Source: an uncultured Bacteroidales bacterium (GTDB lineage Bacteria > Bacteroidota > Bacteroidia > Bacteroidales > Bacteroidaceae). From it: DNA of 64,000 nucleotides. Positions 27,211-36,008 of the stretch are shown here, piece by piece. The position numbers and the translations under genes are program-made. The notes under the pieces are model-generated. The model was not told the DNA's origin and did no database searches. It saw only the letters and a list, made by a program, of their open reading frames with translations. The first letter of the stretch is position 1. Each line of letters opens with the position of its first letter. Location of the stretch: positions 1 through 64,000 of the forward strand of contig CALDKD010000110.1 of the NCBI GenBank assembly GCA_937898885.1, written 5' to 3'.

Positions 27211-30087
27211 TCAGCGGTGGCAGAGTTCCTTGAAATTGCAGTTCTTGCAGGTGTCGGGGATATCTGTCTGGGTAAACGGAATATCGCGGTTGAGTATCTC
27301 GCTTATTATCTGCTGCAGACGAGAGGTGTAGTCCTCAAGATAATGGCCGGTGAAATCGGTTACCGGCGCGCCGTTCATCTGCATATACAGGTTATCCTCC
27401 GTGGGCTTGGCAGAGCGGCGGATGTAAAGCAATACCGGGGCCAGCATCTTGTCCTCATAGCCTTTTGAGTGTCGCACCAGTGTGGCATAGTAGAAAGTCT
27501 GAAGCGCATAGCGGCGACGCTTGGGACCGGGCGTGAACAGGTCATCCAGACTCTTGGGGTTCTCCTCTACGTGCCCGGTCTTGTAATCCGCTATGCGGTA
27601 TATCCCATTCTTGCAGTCCATACGGTCAATGCGGCCGCTTATGCGTATCCTCAGCTCGCTGTCTGGCCGGCCAGGGTGGGGAATGGATATGTAATGCTCG
27701 AAGTCCTTGGACTCGCTGCCGATATATTGGAAAGGAGCATACTCCTTGTCCATACGGAGCATCTGGCGCAGATAGCGCAGAATTACCTCAAAGTTGATGG
27801 ACTGTGTGCCATTGTAGCTGTCAGGGTCGATGTCCTTGTCGTTGAACAGTTCCTGCCTGAAAGCCTCCCGCACGAACGATGTCAGACGCTTGCTGTCTTT
27901 CAGTATGGCGTCAATGCCGTCTTTCGTTATTGTGCCGTCATTGCTCTGCGATGCCAGTGAGTTGTATGTAAGCTCGGCGCTGAGGTGAAACAGGTTGCCG
28001 AACAGACTCGGGTCTATCTCTGCGGGGTCCTGACTGACAGACCTTATGCCCGCCACATACTGCAGGTAGTATTTGAACTTGCAGTCAATATAGCAGTTCA
28101 GGGCGGAGGGCGATATGTAGTTCCTTTTGTCTGCAGTGTCGTACATACGGTAAAGATGCTCCATTACGCTGCCGGTCTTGGCGGCGCTCAGCGGCTGGTC
28201 TGCGTTCCGCACGCTGTGGGCAGGCTCCAACGTTAACCTGCGCACGGGGCGCCCGCTTACTATAAGTTGAAGCAGGTAGCGTGATATCTGGCCCTTGCCG
28301 ATGCCTGAGGTGTCGGTGTTGCCGTTGTATATCATTGTGATGCTCTCGGCTCTCTGCAACAGATGGTGAAAATTATACGATGCCACCGCGCTTTTCTCCT
28401 GCATAGTGGTCAGCCCGAAGGCCATGCGCAGACTGTATGGGATGAATGATGCCTCTGAGCTTCCGGAAGGCAGGGTACCCTCGGCTGCGGACAGCAGAAG
28501 CACGTGCTTGAAATCAAGGTTCCTGGTCTCAATCATTCCCATAACCTGCATTCCTACGGCCGGCTCGCCGTGGAATGGCACCGTGGTAGTTGTCATTACC
28601 TTGCGGAGCAGCTTGCAGAGCATCTCCGTGCCTATGTTCAGGGTGCCGTCCTCAACGAGAGTGCGGAAGCGGCTTGTCTGTGTATAGATGCGGTAGAGCG
28701 CCTCGCTGTACAGCGGCTGGAAAATGGTGTCGCTGTCATCCGCGCCAATGGTGGGGGCAAGGATCCGCAGGACAGCCATCAGATTGTCAAGAAGCGATAT
28801 GTTGTCGGTGCAGGGCGTGAATATCGCCTTCAAGGCATCGTCGCTCTGCTGAATGTCTGATATCTCCGGATAATACTGCCGCGATTTCCTTAACTCCTGA
28901 TAGATGGAGCCGGCATTCTGCGATATCCTCTCTGTAAGCGGGTTGTTCAGTATGCGCCCTACGTGCTCTATCGTGAGCCTGCCGCCGTTCTTGAAGGAAA
29001 GGCGTTGCACGTCAAGTATGGCTGATACGAATCCGTAGAGCGGAATGGAGCTTAGCGGAAATCCCATGGTGACATTTACATCGTCTGTCTTACCTGAAGG
29101 AATGGAGTGAAGCACTGGCTGCAGCAATGCGCTGTCGCACAATACTATGGACGCGTCTTTGTCTGGCCGGCAGGGCAGTGAGTCAATCCATTTCGGGATG
29201 TAGCGTGCCTGCGCGTTGTCGGAAGAGGCTTCTATGATGGTGATGTCCTTCTCTTTGCTGATGTTGTTGAACATCTCAGGCGGAATCCTGTTGGGAAACT
29301 CTGCAAGGTTCTGCCGCAGGAACATACCAGCCTCCATCGAGGTGTCCTCTATGTAGCTTTGGTCATAATCCCAATAGAAGAGTGCCTTGCCGCTCTCTCT
29401 CAGCTTGCGGAACAGGGCCTTCTCGGCATTGTCCAGACTGTTGAAGCCTACGAAGGCATACATTCCGTCTCCGAGACGGCTGACGTCAATGGATTGCGTG
29501 ACCTCGCGTTGCAGCATACCGTCGTATGCAAGTCCGGACTCTTTGAGCTGCCGGCGGAATCTGTGGTATATGGGGCCAAGCGCGTCCCATATCTGGATGT
29601 ATTTTCGCTTCAGTTCGGAATCTCCGTTGAAACCGTTGAAGAATGACTTGAGAATCTCGTTCTGCTCATCGCTGAGAAAGGACTTGCCCTCAATCTCCTT
29701 GTGGTTCTGCAGGCAGGCGAACAGACCGTCGGCATCGCACATATTGCGGTCTATGTCGTCAAAGTCGCGAAGCATCAGCTCGCCCCAGCTCCAGAAGCTG
29801 TCTGGGGTCTCGTCGGTGTGAAGCTGCTCCTTGTAGATGTTGTACAGCATTGATACCAGCTTGAACTGGTCTGCCGTCTGCAGCTCTGCCTGAGACTGGA
29901 ACAGCTCGGTGATGGTCATATATGACGGTGACCATACAGGCTTGTCGCCGCATTTCGACAGATATTCGTCGAAGAACAGGCGCGCGCGGCGGTTCGGAAA
30001 TACCATTGTGATATGCGACAGACCGCGCAATGGGTCAAGGAAGCTCGCATACAGGTCTTTTGCTACCAGATTTAAAAAGTGCTCCAT
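27211..30087 (-). CDS. AddB-like PD-(D/E)XK nuclease of a RecBCD-type complex
   Basis: 958 residues. The N-terminal half is a helicase-like scaffold without a visible Walker A (HITMVFPNRRARLFFDEYL occupies that region), as seen in some Bacteroidetes AddB relatives. The C-terminal nuclease domain has GRIDRMDCKNGIYRIADYKTG, the PD-(D/E)XK active site. The four-Cys arrangement of an Fe-S AddB is visible as ALNCYIDCKFKYYLQ and, at the end, DTCKNCNFKELC. It resects DNA double-strand ends with its partner, encoded 4 nt upstream. Confidence in the subunit role comes from pairing and motifs. Confidence 0.85.
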   Translation of the reverse strand: MEHFLNLVAKDLYASFLDPLRGLSHITMVFPNRRARLFFDEYLSKCGDKPVWSPSYMTITELFQSQAELQTADQFKLVSMLYNIYKEQLHTDETPDSFWSWGELMLRDFDDIDRNMCDADGLFACLQNHKEIEGKSFLSDEQNEILKSFFNGFNGDSELKRKYIQIWDALGPIYHRFRRQLKESGLAYDGMLQREVTQSIDVSRLGDGMYAFVGFNSLDNAEKALFRKLRESGKALFYWDYDQSYIEDTSMEAGMFLRQNLAEFPNRIPPEMFNNISKEKDITIIEASSDNAQARYIPKWIDSLPCRPDKDASIVLCDSALLQPVLHSIPSGKTDDVNVTMGFPLSSIPLYGFVSAILDVQRLSFKNGGRLTIEHVGRILNNPLTERISQNAGSIYQELRKSRQYYPEISDIQQSDDALKAIFTPCTDNISLLDNLMAVLRILAPTIGADDSDTIFQPLYSEALYRIYTQTSRFRTLVEDGTLNIGTEMLCKLLRKVMTTTTVPFHGEPAVGMQVMGMIETRNLDFKHVLLLSAAEGTLPSGSSEASFIPYSLRMAFGLTTMQEKSAVASYNFHHLLQRAESITMIYNGNTDTSGIGKGQISRYLLQLIVSGRPVRRLTLEPAHSVRNADQPLSAAKTGSVMEHLYRMYDTADKRNYISPSALNCYIDCKFKYYLQYVAGIRSVSQDPAEIDPSLFGNLFHLSAELTYNSLASQSNDGTITKDGIDAILKDSKRLTSFVREAFRQELFNDKDIDPDSYNGTQSINFEVILRYLRQMLRMDKEYAPFQYIGSESKDFEHYISIPHPGRPDSELRIRISGRIDRMDCKNGIYRIADYKTGHVEENPKSLDDLFTPGPKRRRYALQTFYYATLVRHSKGYEDKMLAPVLLYIRRSAKPTEDNLYMQMNGAPVTDFTGHYLEDYTSRLQQIISEILNRDIPFTQTDIPDTCKNCNFKELCHR

Positions 30088-30091
30088 AATC

Positions 30092-33000
30092 TCAACAGCT
30101 GATTATCTTGTTCTGATATATATACCAGACGTATCCTTTAATATTGGTGAATCCCATCTTTCCGAGCAGCTCCACATACTCCTGGACCTGATGCAGATGC
30201 TCCTCTCTCTCCCTCGCGAACTTGAAGTCAACGACTATGGTCTCGTTGCCGTCTGTCATTACACGGTCCGGCCTGCGCGTCTGCACCTTGCCGTTGTGGC
30301 GGAAAAGAACAGATGTCTCGTTGAAGAGTGTCCAGTGAGGGTCAAACCACCTCTCAACCTCTGGGGCGGATATGGCTTTGCTTATGAGGCTGATTATTGA
30401 CCCGGCCTTAGCGGAGCTCTCTATTAGGCCCTGCGACAGAAGATTGCTCACCTCGCGCCTTATGTCGGCCGGAGTCCTGATGACCGACAGAAGCTGATGC
30501 AGCAGCTTGCCGTTCTCGATGTAGCTCTCTTGCGTTCCCTTAGGCTCCGCGGCATCATCGCCGGATGAATGGGTGAATCTCTGTGACTCCCCGGACTGGC
30601 GGAAGCTCGCGGTTATTCCGTATGATTCCATCGCTATATCGCAGCTTTCCGGAATCGTATCTAACGGGTTATTCACGTTGCTGCCGGGCCTGTCGCCGGA
30701 GTGTGGCAGTATCTCGCCATTCTCGTACTGCAGGAAACCATTCTCGTCAGGTTGGATTTTATACTCATCTTTAAGGCATTTCGATATGACATCGCTTATT
30801 CGTGTTATTGCATCCGCGTCCTTACCGGCTGGAGTGGCGCTGAGAATGACCATATTGCATATCGGCCTTGTAGCTGCCACATACAGCAGATTCAGGTTGT
30901 CAACCATCTGGCGGCTTGTCTCCTGGCGGTACTCTTCGCTGAATGCGGAGTTGCCAAGGCTCTTGCTGTAGTCAATGGGCAGAAGGGGCATCTCGTTGAA
31001 CGGCTCCTCTTGAGGCTCACACCACATCTGGTCTCCGCTCTTGCAGATTGTCCAGTCGCAACAGGGGATGATTACGGTGTGGAACTCCAGACCTTTCGAC
31101 GCGTGTATCGTCATCAGCCGTATGCTGGCGGTATTTCCCGATGGTATGGCTTTTTTATGAAGTTTGTCGTCCCACGCGTCTATGAAGTCGGATATGTCTG
31201 CCGATGTGCGCACGGCGAATTCCCTCACCAAATCGAGGAAGGTAAGTATGTATGCGTCCTGGCTTCCGGCCTTTCCGCAAAGCAATGTGCGGTTGAGATA
31301 CTCGGCAAGCTCATAGAGCGGGATGTTTCTGAGACGCTCGCGGTTTGCGGCCATATTGTCCGGGAGTATGGCGCCAAGGTCCCCGCCCATAAGGGTGTGC
31401 AGGTCAGCGTCCTCTCCGAGTATCTCTCTGGAGCGCTCGTAGAGCAACGATGCCAGTGCAACCTGGTCGGTCTCTTCGGAGATCCACCGCATGGCGTTTA
31501 CGATGATTCGTACAGCGTACGATGAGTCCAGTTGGAATGCCTCGCCCGATATCATGGGCAGATCTGGACGCGCTGTGGCGAAATAGTTGGCTATCGTGGT
31601 TATGTCTTTCTTGTTGCGCAGGAGCAGGGTTATGTCTTCGTAACTCACTCCGGCATTGATGAGACGGTCAATCTCTGTCTCTATCATCTGCATTGCCAGC
31701 TCGTCCTTGTCTAAGCCTGGCTCGCCTTTGCTCAGCATTGATACCCGGACATATCCATCCTTTGTCTTTCGCGGACTCTCCTGCATGACATCGGAGTATG
31801 CCTTTTCAAGAGCCGTGTGCTTATCCTTAAACAAGTCATAGTAGCTTCCCATAAGAATTGACTTGGCCTGGGGAAAGATACTGTTGTTGAAATCAATGAT
31901 ATTCCCGTGGCTACGCCGGTTTGTCTTAAGCGGTACGGTCTCTGGATTGTAGTCGCGGAATTTCTGCTCAATCTCAGAGTTCAGAATGTTCCAGTCGCCG
32001 TTTCTCCAGCGGTAGATGGACTGCTTTACATCGCCTACCACCAGACAGTCCTGGTTCTGCGACAGGCACTCCAGGATAAGGAGCTGCAGGTTTTTCCATT
32101 GCATGGACGATGTGTCCTGAAACTCGTCTATCATAAGATGCCTGACAAAGCTGCCGGTCTTCTCAAATACAAACGATGTGTCGTTCTCGGTGAGGCTGCT
32201 GAGCAGATGTGCCGTATCGGCCAGCACGAAACGGCCTTCTTCCTGATTCTGCCGGTTTATCTCGCTGCGGACAGCCAGCAGGAGGGCCAGCTCGTTCAGG
32301 TGCCGGAGCGCCGCGTCGTAGGAGTTCACGCACCGCTCATATTGTTCGTGGAGTGTCTTTGCCTCATTAAACAGGGGTATGGCGATGTCTGACGTGAATG
32401 CTTCCAGAGACGGGTCCTTCTTTATGTCTGGCTTCTTGAATAAGGTTGTGTCGCCAGAGATTATGTTCCCTATGGTCTTTCCGGTCTCTTTCTCCAGAAA
32501 CGTGCCGTCAAGTATGCTCTGTACAAGATTGCACTGGTTTTTCCCAAGAGCGCTGACGGGGTATCCGCGTTGCTCCAGCTGACGGCTTATGTTCTCACCG
32601 CACCTCTTGGTCTTCTCTATGAGCTCCGGGACGAGCTTGTCGCGCTTCTCTCTCAGGGATTTGGCGTAGCTCTGTATGGCGTCAGGGTTCTCTAGGGCAT
32701 CACGTAGTCTGGTGCCTTTTTCCATAAAGACCTCGCTGAAGAGTTGCTTGGAGAACTCTTTCAACTGGTGGTCTATGTGCCAGCCTTTGTCATCGTCTAT
32801 GTTGTCCTGCACGAAGTCCAGCACATACTTGTCTTCTTTTGACTTAGGCTCAAGGTTGGCAAGAAACGCGTCGACCGCGCTGCTTATCACACCTTCCTGG
32901 TCAAGTTCCAGGCTCAGGTTACTGCCTAGCTGCAGCTCACGGGCCAGGCCGCGGAGTACTGACTGGAAGAAACTGTCTATGGTCTCAACGCGGAAATGGC

Positions 33001-33319
33001 CATAGTCCTGCAGAATAAGCGTAAGCGCCTTGCCTGCGTTCTGCCGGATCTGAGTATCGGAGTACTGCTGCGGTACGAGTTTCCTTACTGTCTCGAAATA
33101 TGCGTCGGACTCACTCAGGTTATGGCTGATGCCGTACAGCTGCGACATTATGCGCTGCTTCATCTCGGCGGTGGCCTTGTTGGTAAATGTCACGGCCAGA
33201 ATGTTCCGGTATGCCTGCGGATTCCTGGCAAGTATGGCGATGTATCTGACTGCCAGCATAAAAGTCTTGCCGGAGCCTGCCGATGCCTTGTATAGTGTCA
33301 AAGAGGAATGACCTTCCAT
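30092..33319 (-). CDS. AddA-like UvrD-family helicase/nuclease
   Basis: 1075 residues. Helicase motifs of superfamily 1A are clear: Walker A KASAGSGKTFMLAVRY (about residue 10), motif Ia LAVTFTNKATAEMKQRI, motif II HLMIDEFQDTSSMQW (about 391), motif III VVGDVKQSIYRWRNGD, motif V TIHASKGLEFHTVIIP and motif VI LNLLYVAATRP. The C-terminus keeps a nuclease motif (RPDRVMTDGNETIVVDFKF). With the AddB-like protein it forms the end-processing helicase-nuclease that loads recombination. A weak -7 box lies at 33343-33350. Confidence 0.9.
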   Translation of the reverse strand: MEGHSSLTLYKASAGSGKTFMLAVRYIAILARNPQAYRNILAVTFTNKATAEMKQRIMSQLYGISHNLSESDAYFETVRKLVPQQYSDTQIRQNAGKALTLILQDYGHFRVETIDSFFQSVLRGLARELQLGSNLSLELDQEGVISSAVDAFLANLEPKSKEDKYVLDFVQDNIDDDKGWHIDHQLKEFSKQLFSEVFMEKGTRLRDALENPDAIQSYAKSLREKRDKLVPELIEKTKRCGENISRQLEQRGYPVSALGKNQCNLVQSILDGTFLEKETGKTIGNIISGDTTLFKKPDIKKDPSLEAFTSDIAIPLFNEAKTLHEQYERCVNSYDAALRHLNELALLLAVRSEINRQNQEEGRFVLADTAHLLSSLTENDTSFVFEKTGSFVRHLMIDEFQDTSSMQWKNLQLLILECLSQNQDCLVVGDVKQSIYRWRNGDWNILNSEIEQKFRDYNPETVPLKTNRRSHGNIIDFNNSIFPQAKSILMGSYYDLFKDKHTALEKAYSDVMQESPRKTKDGYVRVSMLSKGEPGLDKDELAMQMIETEIDRLINAGVSYEDITLLLRNKKDITTIANYFATARPDLPMISGEAFQLDSSYAVRIIVNAMRWISEETDQVALASLLYERSREILGEDADLHTLMGGDLGAILPDNMAANRERLRNIPLYELAEYLNRTLLCGKAGSQDAYILTFLDLVREFAVRTSADISDFIDAWDDKLHKKAIPSGNTASIRLMTIHASKGLEFHTVIIPCCDWTICKSGDQMWCEPQEEPFNEMPLLPIDYSKSLGNSAFSEEYRQETSRQMVDNLNLLYVAATRPICNMVILSATPAGKDADAITRISDVISKCLKDEYKIQPDENGFLQYENGEILPHSGDRPGSNVNNPLDTIPESCDIAMESYGITASFRQSGESQRFTHSSGDDAAEPKGTQESYIENGKLLHQLLSVIRTPADIRREVSNLLSQGLIESSAKAGSIISLISKAISAPEVERWFDPHWTLFNETSVLFRHNGKVQTRRPDRVMTDGNETIVVDFKFAREREEHLHQVQEYVELLGKMGFTNIKGYVWYIYQNKIISC

Positions 33320-33342
33320 ATCTATAATGTTATTACGGTGTA

Positions 33343-33350
33343 TAAAGGTA
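33343..33350 (-). promoter_or_regulatory. Possible -7 box of the AddAB-type operon
   Basis: Minus-strand TACCTTTA, one mismatch from TAnnTTTG, 24 nt before the ATG. Confidence 0.4.
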
Positions 33351-33371
33351 GCAAATGAATGGATAAATGTA

Positions 33372-33379
33372 TAACTTTG
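33372..33379 (+). promoter_or_regulatory. -7 box of panB
   Basis: TAACTTTG followed by CCG, 50 nt upstream of ATG 33429; divergent from the AddA-like gene. Confidence 0.65.
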
Positions 33380-33428
33380 CCGTCACTATATTTATTTACT
33401 TGCCTTTTGGCGGAATATTACAAGAATT

Positions 33429-34247
33429 ATGGCTTATTTGAACGAAGAGAAGAAAAAGGTCACTACACAGCGACTCAGAGAGATGAAACAGCGCGGAGAG
33501 AAAATCTCTATGCTGACCTCGTACGATTATACTATGGCCAAGATTGTGGATGGCGCCGGTATTGATGTGATACTTGTGGGCGATTCGGCATCGAATGTTA
33601 TGGCAGGTAATGTCACCACACTGCCTATCACTCTTGACCAGATGATTTATCACGCCAAGTCTGTGGTACGTGCCGTTAACCGCGCTCTTGTAGTAGTGGA
33701 TATGCCTTTCGGAACATATCAGATAAGCGATGTTGAGGCTGTGACAAATGCCATCAAGATTATGAAGGTGTCGCACGCCGATGCCCTGAAGCTTGAGGGT
33801 GGGGTGGAGATTCTGCCGTCAGTGCGCCGTATCCTGGATGCCGGTATTCCTGTAATGGGCCATCTGGGCCTGACTCCGCAGTCTATCAATAAGTTCGGTA
33901 CTTATGCCGTTCGCGCCAAGGAGGAGGCCGAGGCTGAGAAACTGATATCCGATGCTCACGCATTGGAGGATGCCGGCTGCTTCTCGCTGGTGCTTGAGAA
34001 GATTCCGGCAGTGCTTGCCGAGCGTGTAGCCAAGGAGGTGTCGATTCCTGTAATCGGTATCGGTGCCGGTGGCGGCGTTGACGGTCAGGTGCTGGTTGTG
34101 GCCGATATGCTTGGTATGAACTGCGATTTCTCTCCGCGATTCCTGCGCCGTTATGCCGATCTGTTCGGCACTATCACACAGGCTGTGGGCCACTATGTGG
34201 AGGATGTGAAGAGCGGTGACTTCCCGAACGAGAAGGAGCAGTACTGA
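33429..34247 (+). CDS. panB: 3-methyl-2-oxobutanoate hydroxymethyltransferase
   Basis: 272 residues, full length. It transfers a one-carbon unit from methylene-tetrahydrofolate to 2-oxoisovalerate, the first step to pantothenate. Motifs: KISMLTSYDYTMAKIVDGAGID (metal-site region), VGDSASNVMAGN, VVDMPFGTYQIS, VMGHLGLTPQSIN and the C-terminal VIGIGAGGGVDGQVLVVADMLG. No other pan genes are in the window. A strong hairpin that includes the stop codon ends the transcript. Confidence 0.95.
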   Translation: MAYLNEEKKKVTTQRLREMKQRGEKISMLTSYDYTMAKIVDGAGIDVILVGDSASNVMAGNVTTLPITLDQMIYHAKSVVRAVNRALVVVDMPFGTYQISDVEAVTNAIKIMKVSHADALKLEGGVEILPSVRRILDAGIPVMGHLGLTPQSINKFGTYAVRAKEEAEAEKLISDAHALEDAGCFSLVLEKIPAVLAERVAKEVSIPVIGIGAGGGVDGQVLVVADMLGMNCDFSPRFLRRYADLFGTITQAVGHYVEDVKSGDFPNEKEQY

Positions 34248-34270
34248 TTTCCGGAATCAGCACTGCTCCT
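34234..34270 (+). terminator. panB terminator hairpin overlapping the stop codon
   Basis: AGGAGCAGTACTGATT (34234-34249) pairs with AATCAGCACTGCTCCT (34255-34270), 15 of 16 positions. The panB TGA lies in the left arm. No long T-run follows directly, though a TTTTTT appears near 34281. Confidence 0.6.
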
Positions 34271-34400
34271 TAGGAGCGACGTTTTTTAGTTTGCTTTGCA
34301 AACGCAGTTGCTTCGCTCCTTTTGGCAGCCTACGGCTGCGACGGCGATACCGCACCGTATTTCTATTGTACGCGCAGATGTTATAATAAGGAGTGGGGGA

Positions 34401-34907
34401 ATGCTGAGATCCGAGTTGAGTTTTGCGGCAATAGACTTTGAGACCGCCAACGAGTGTCAGAGCAGTGTGTGCAGCGTTGGGGTGGTGATTGTGCGTCAGG
34501 GCACGATTGTGGATAGGTTCTACTCGCTCATCAACCCTGAGCCAGGGTATTACAAATGGTTCTGCAGCCGTGTACACGGCCTTTGTGAGAGAGACACCTG
34601 CAATGCTCCTGTTTTCCCTGATGTCTGGAAACAGATCGCCCCAAAGATTGAGGGTCTGCCACTTGTGGCGCACAATGCCTGCTTTGACGAGGGCTGCCTG
34701 AAGGCCGTACATAAAGTGTATCAGATGGATTATCCGGATTACACTTTCTATGACACACTGGCTGCCTCGCGAAACCACTTCGGGCGTACCTTGGCGAACC
34801 ACCATCTGCATACTGTTGCCGCTGCCTGTGGGTATGACCTGACACAACACCATAACGCTCTGGCGGATGCCGAGGCGTGTGCGGTTATTGCGATGAAAAT
34901 CTTGTGA
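34401..34907 (+). CDS. DnaQ-like 3'-5' exonuclease
   Basis: 168 residues from ATG 34401, chosen because a Shine-Dalgarno-like AAGGAG lies 8-13 nt upstream, unusual in this genome. The DEDDh exonuclease pattern is present: AAIDFETAN (Exo I, Asp and Glu at about residues 12 and 14), PLVAHNACFDEGCL (Exo II) and HHNALADAEACAVIA (Exo III with His and Asp). It resembles stand-alone epsilon-like exonucleases that trim 3' ends; the partner is unknown. It stops 9 nt before the target duplication of the ISL3-type element. Confidence 0.88.
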   Translation: MLRSELSFAAIDFETANECQSSVCSVGVVIVRQGTIVDRFYSLINPEPGYYKWFCSRVHGLCERDTCNAPVFPDVWKQIAPKIEGLPLVAHNACFDEGCLKAVHKVYQMDYPDYTFYDTLAASRNHFGRTLANHHLHTVAAACGYDLTQHHNALADAEACAVIAMKIL

Positions 34908-35034
34908 TTTTCTGGGGTAGAGCCGGCTCACCCGAAAAAATATGGGGGCAATCAAGTTTAAATATAAGATCTAAGGTTCTGAGTCACCTGAATTGACGCA
35001 GAACCAGCCGTACTCAAAAATACCCGTCACCCAT

Positions 35035-35098
35035 CACCTCTTGACTCTAAATACTATATTATCAAGTATATACAAGGTGGTGGGTGATGGGTGTTTTT
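35035..35098. repeat. Long imperfect hairpin inside the insertion sequence
   Basis: The left arm (CACCCATCACCTC region) and the right arm (GGTGGTGGGTGATGGGTG) pair over about 20 positions with a few mismatches, followed by TTTTTT. The loop is AT-rich and contains TATATT/AGTATATA. It could block transcription entering the element. Confidence 0.55.
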
Positions 35099-35176
35099 TA
35101 TTTCATCGCGGCTCGAAGCCTGCCAGTCTTTGGATGAGATAAGGCTTAAGCCATTACTTGCCGAAGCCTCGCTCAT

Positions 35177-35257
35177 TTCATTTCAAATAATGAAACGAAA
35201 TTTCTCTAACTATATTTATTTCGTTTCAAATAATGAAACGAAACGAGCGTAACTATA
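35177..35257. repeat. Tandem imperfect 40-bp repeats with TTTCGTTTC/GAAACGAAA palindromes
   Basis: Two adjacent copies share TTTCAAATAATGAAACGAAA and end in TAACTATA. The second contains the palindrome TTCGTTTCA-AATAA-TGAAACGAA. ATGAAACGAAAT in the first copy could start a short 19-codon frame, but nothing supports it as a gene. Confidence 0.6.
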
Positions 35258-35761
35258 GGCACTCCGGTAAACCGTGAGGACGCGAGGCTGGACGGATACA
35301 GGTACGAGCCACAGAGATTCGAGAACGGAGACACCAAGAAGGAACTTCTGGCCAGAAGCCGATATCTTCTGTTCAAGTCTGCTGACAAATGGACTGGCAG
35401 CCAGAAACTCAGGGCTGAGATACTCTTCCGTGAGTACCCGGACCTGAAGACCGCATACGGCCTGTCACACTCACTTAGGATGATATTCTCGAAGAACACG
35501 TCCAAGGACTGTGCAAGACTGTCCATGGCCAGATGGTACAACAAGGTAGAGGAGGCCGGATTCCATTCGTTCAATGTCATCGCAGCCACATTCTACGAGC
35601 ATTATGAAGATATTCTGAATTTCTACAACAACCGTTCATCAAACGCTGCAGCAGAGTCGTTCAATGCAAAGATTAAAAGTTTCAGGGCTTCGCTAAGGGG
35701 TATCATTGATGAGAAGTTCTTCCTGTTCAGACTAGCTAATATCTACGCTTACCCCCACTGA
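35243..35761 (+). pseudogene. C-terminal remnant of an ISL3-family transposase
   Basis: A frame runs from just after a stop at 35234 to TGA 35759-35761 inside the right terminal repeat. It encodes about 172 residues of an ISL3 DDE domain. Upstream of ATG 35480 it reads TKKELLARSRYLLFKSADKW and the LFREYPDLKTAYGLSHSLR helix. Downstream it reads ARLSMARWYNKVEEAGFHSF and FYNNRSSNAAAESFNAKIKS, with the Glu of the DDE triad. The N-terminal zinc-binding and first catalytic parts are absent, so it cannot be active alone. Confidence 0.85.
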
Positions 35762-35835
35762 TTTTCGGGTGAGCCGTAGAGCCTGTTCTCATAAAAGTCT
35801 CAGACTGCAACCTTGACGCAACTGTATATGATTGC

Positions 35836-35873
35836 AAAAAAAAGAAGAGACCCAAAATTGAGCCTCTTCTTTT
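35836..35873 (-). terminator. tRNA-Pro terminator
   Basis: On the minus strand AAAAGAAGAG pairs with CTCTTCTTTT around a short loop, followed by further T residues. It starts 2 nt after the tRNA 3' end. Confidence 0.8.
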
Positions 35874-35874
35874 G

Positions 35875-35949
35875 TCGGGATGACAGGATTCGAACCTGCG
35901 ACCCCCTGGTCCCAAACCAGGTATTCTACCGGACTGAACTACATCCCGA
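35875..35949 (-). tRNA. tRNA-Pro (anticodon TGG)
   Basis: 75 nt. The acceptor TCGGGAT pairs with ATCCCGA, the anticodon stem-loop reads CCTGGTTTGGGACCAGG with TGG in the loop, and the T arm contains GGTTCGAATCC. CCA is not encoded. The -7 box is at 35975-35982. Confidence 0.95.
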
Positions 35950-35965
35950 ATGCCCTCATTCCTGA

Positions 35966-35991
35966 AAAGCGGTGCAAAGATACCGCTTTTC
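35966..35991 (-). terminator. Probable terminator of the serine palmitoyltransferase gene
   Basis: AAAAGCGGT (35966-35974) and ACCGCTTTT (35983-35991) form a perfect 9-bp stem with a T-run at the 3' foot on the minus strand, 18 nt past the gene end. The loop is exactly the -7 box TATCTTTG of the tRNA-Pro promoter. Confidence 0.6.
35975..35982 (-). promoter_or_regulatory. -7 box of tRNA-Pro
   Basis: Minus-strand TATCTTTG followed by CACCGC. The 14-mer TATCTTTGCACCGC is identical in front of tRNA-His at 44307-44320. Confidence 0.7.
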
Positions 35992-36008
35992 TTGAATGAA
36001 GCAAAATT

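Larger units (their letters stand above)
34925..35775 (+). mobile_element. Shortened ISL3-family insertion sequence with intact ends
   Basis: The terminal inverted repeats start GGCTCACCCGAAAA at 34925 and, reversed, at 35775; the first 14 bases are identical and a GGGGG block follows in both. The element is flanked by a perfect 8-bp direct repeat, GTAGAGCC, at 34917-34924 and 35776-35783; 8 bp is the usual ISL3 duplication. The 3' third encodes the end of an ISL3 transposase. The 5' 300 bp is non-coding and carries hairpins, replacing the transposase N-terminus. At 851 bp it is shorter than a complete element. Confidence 0.9.

Noticed and set aside
27047..27331. 94-residue plus-strand frame in the inverted-repeat element
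   Set aside because: It begins inside the element and runs into the antisense of the AddB-like gene; no start signal.
34401..35783. A defence or toxin island around the insertion sequence
   Set aside because: Only a common DnaQ-like exonuclease and a transposase remnant are present; no toxin, restriction or abortive-infection motif was found.
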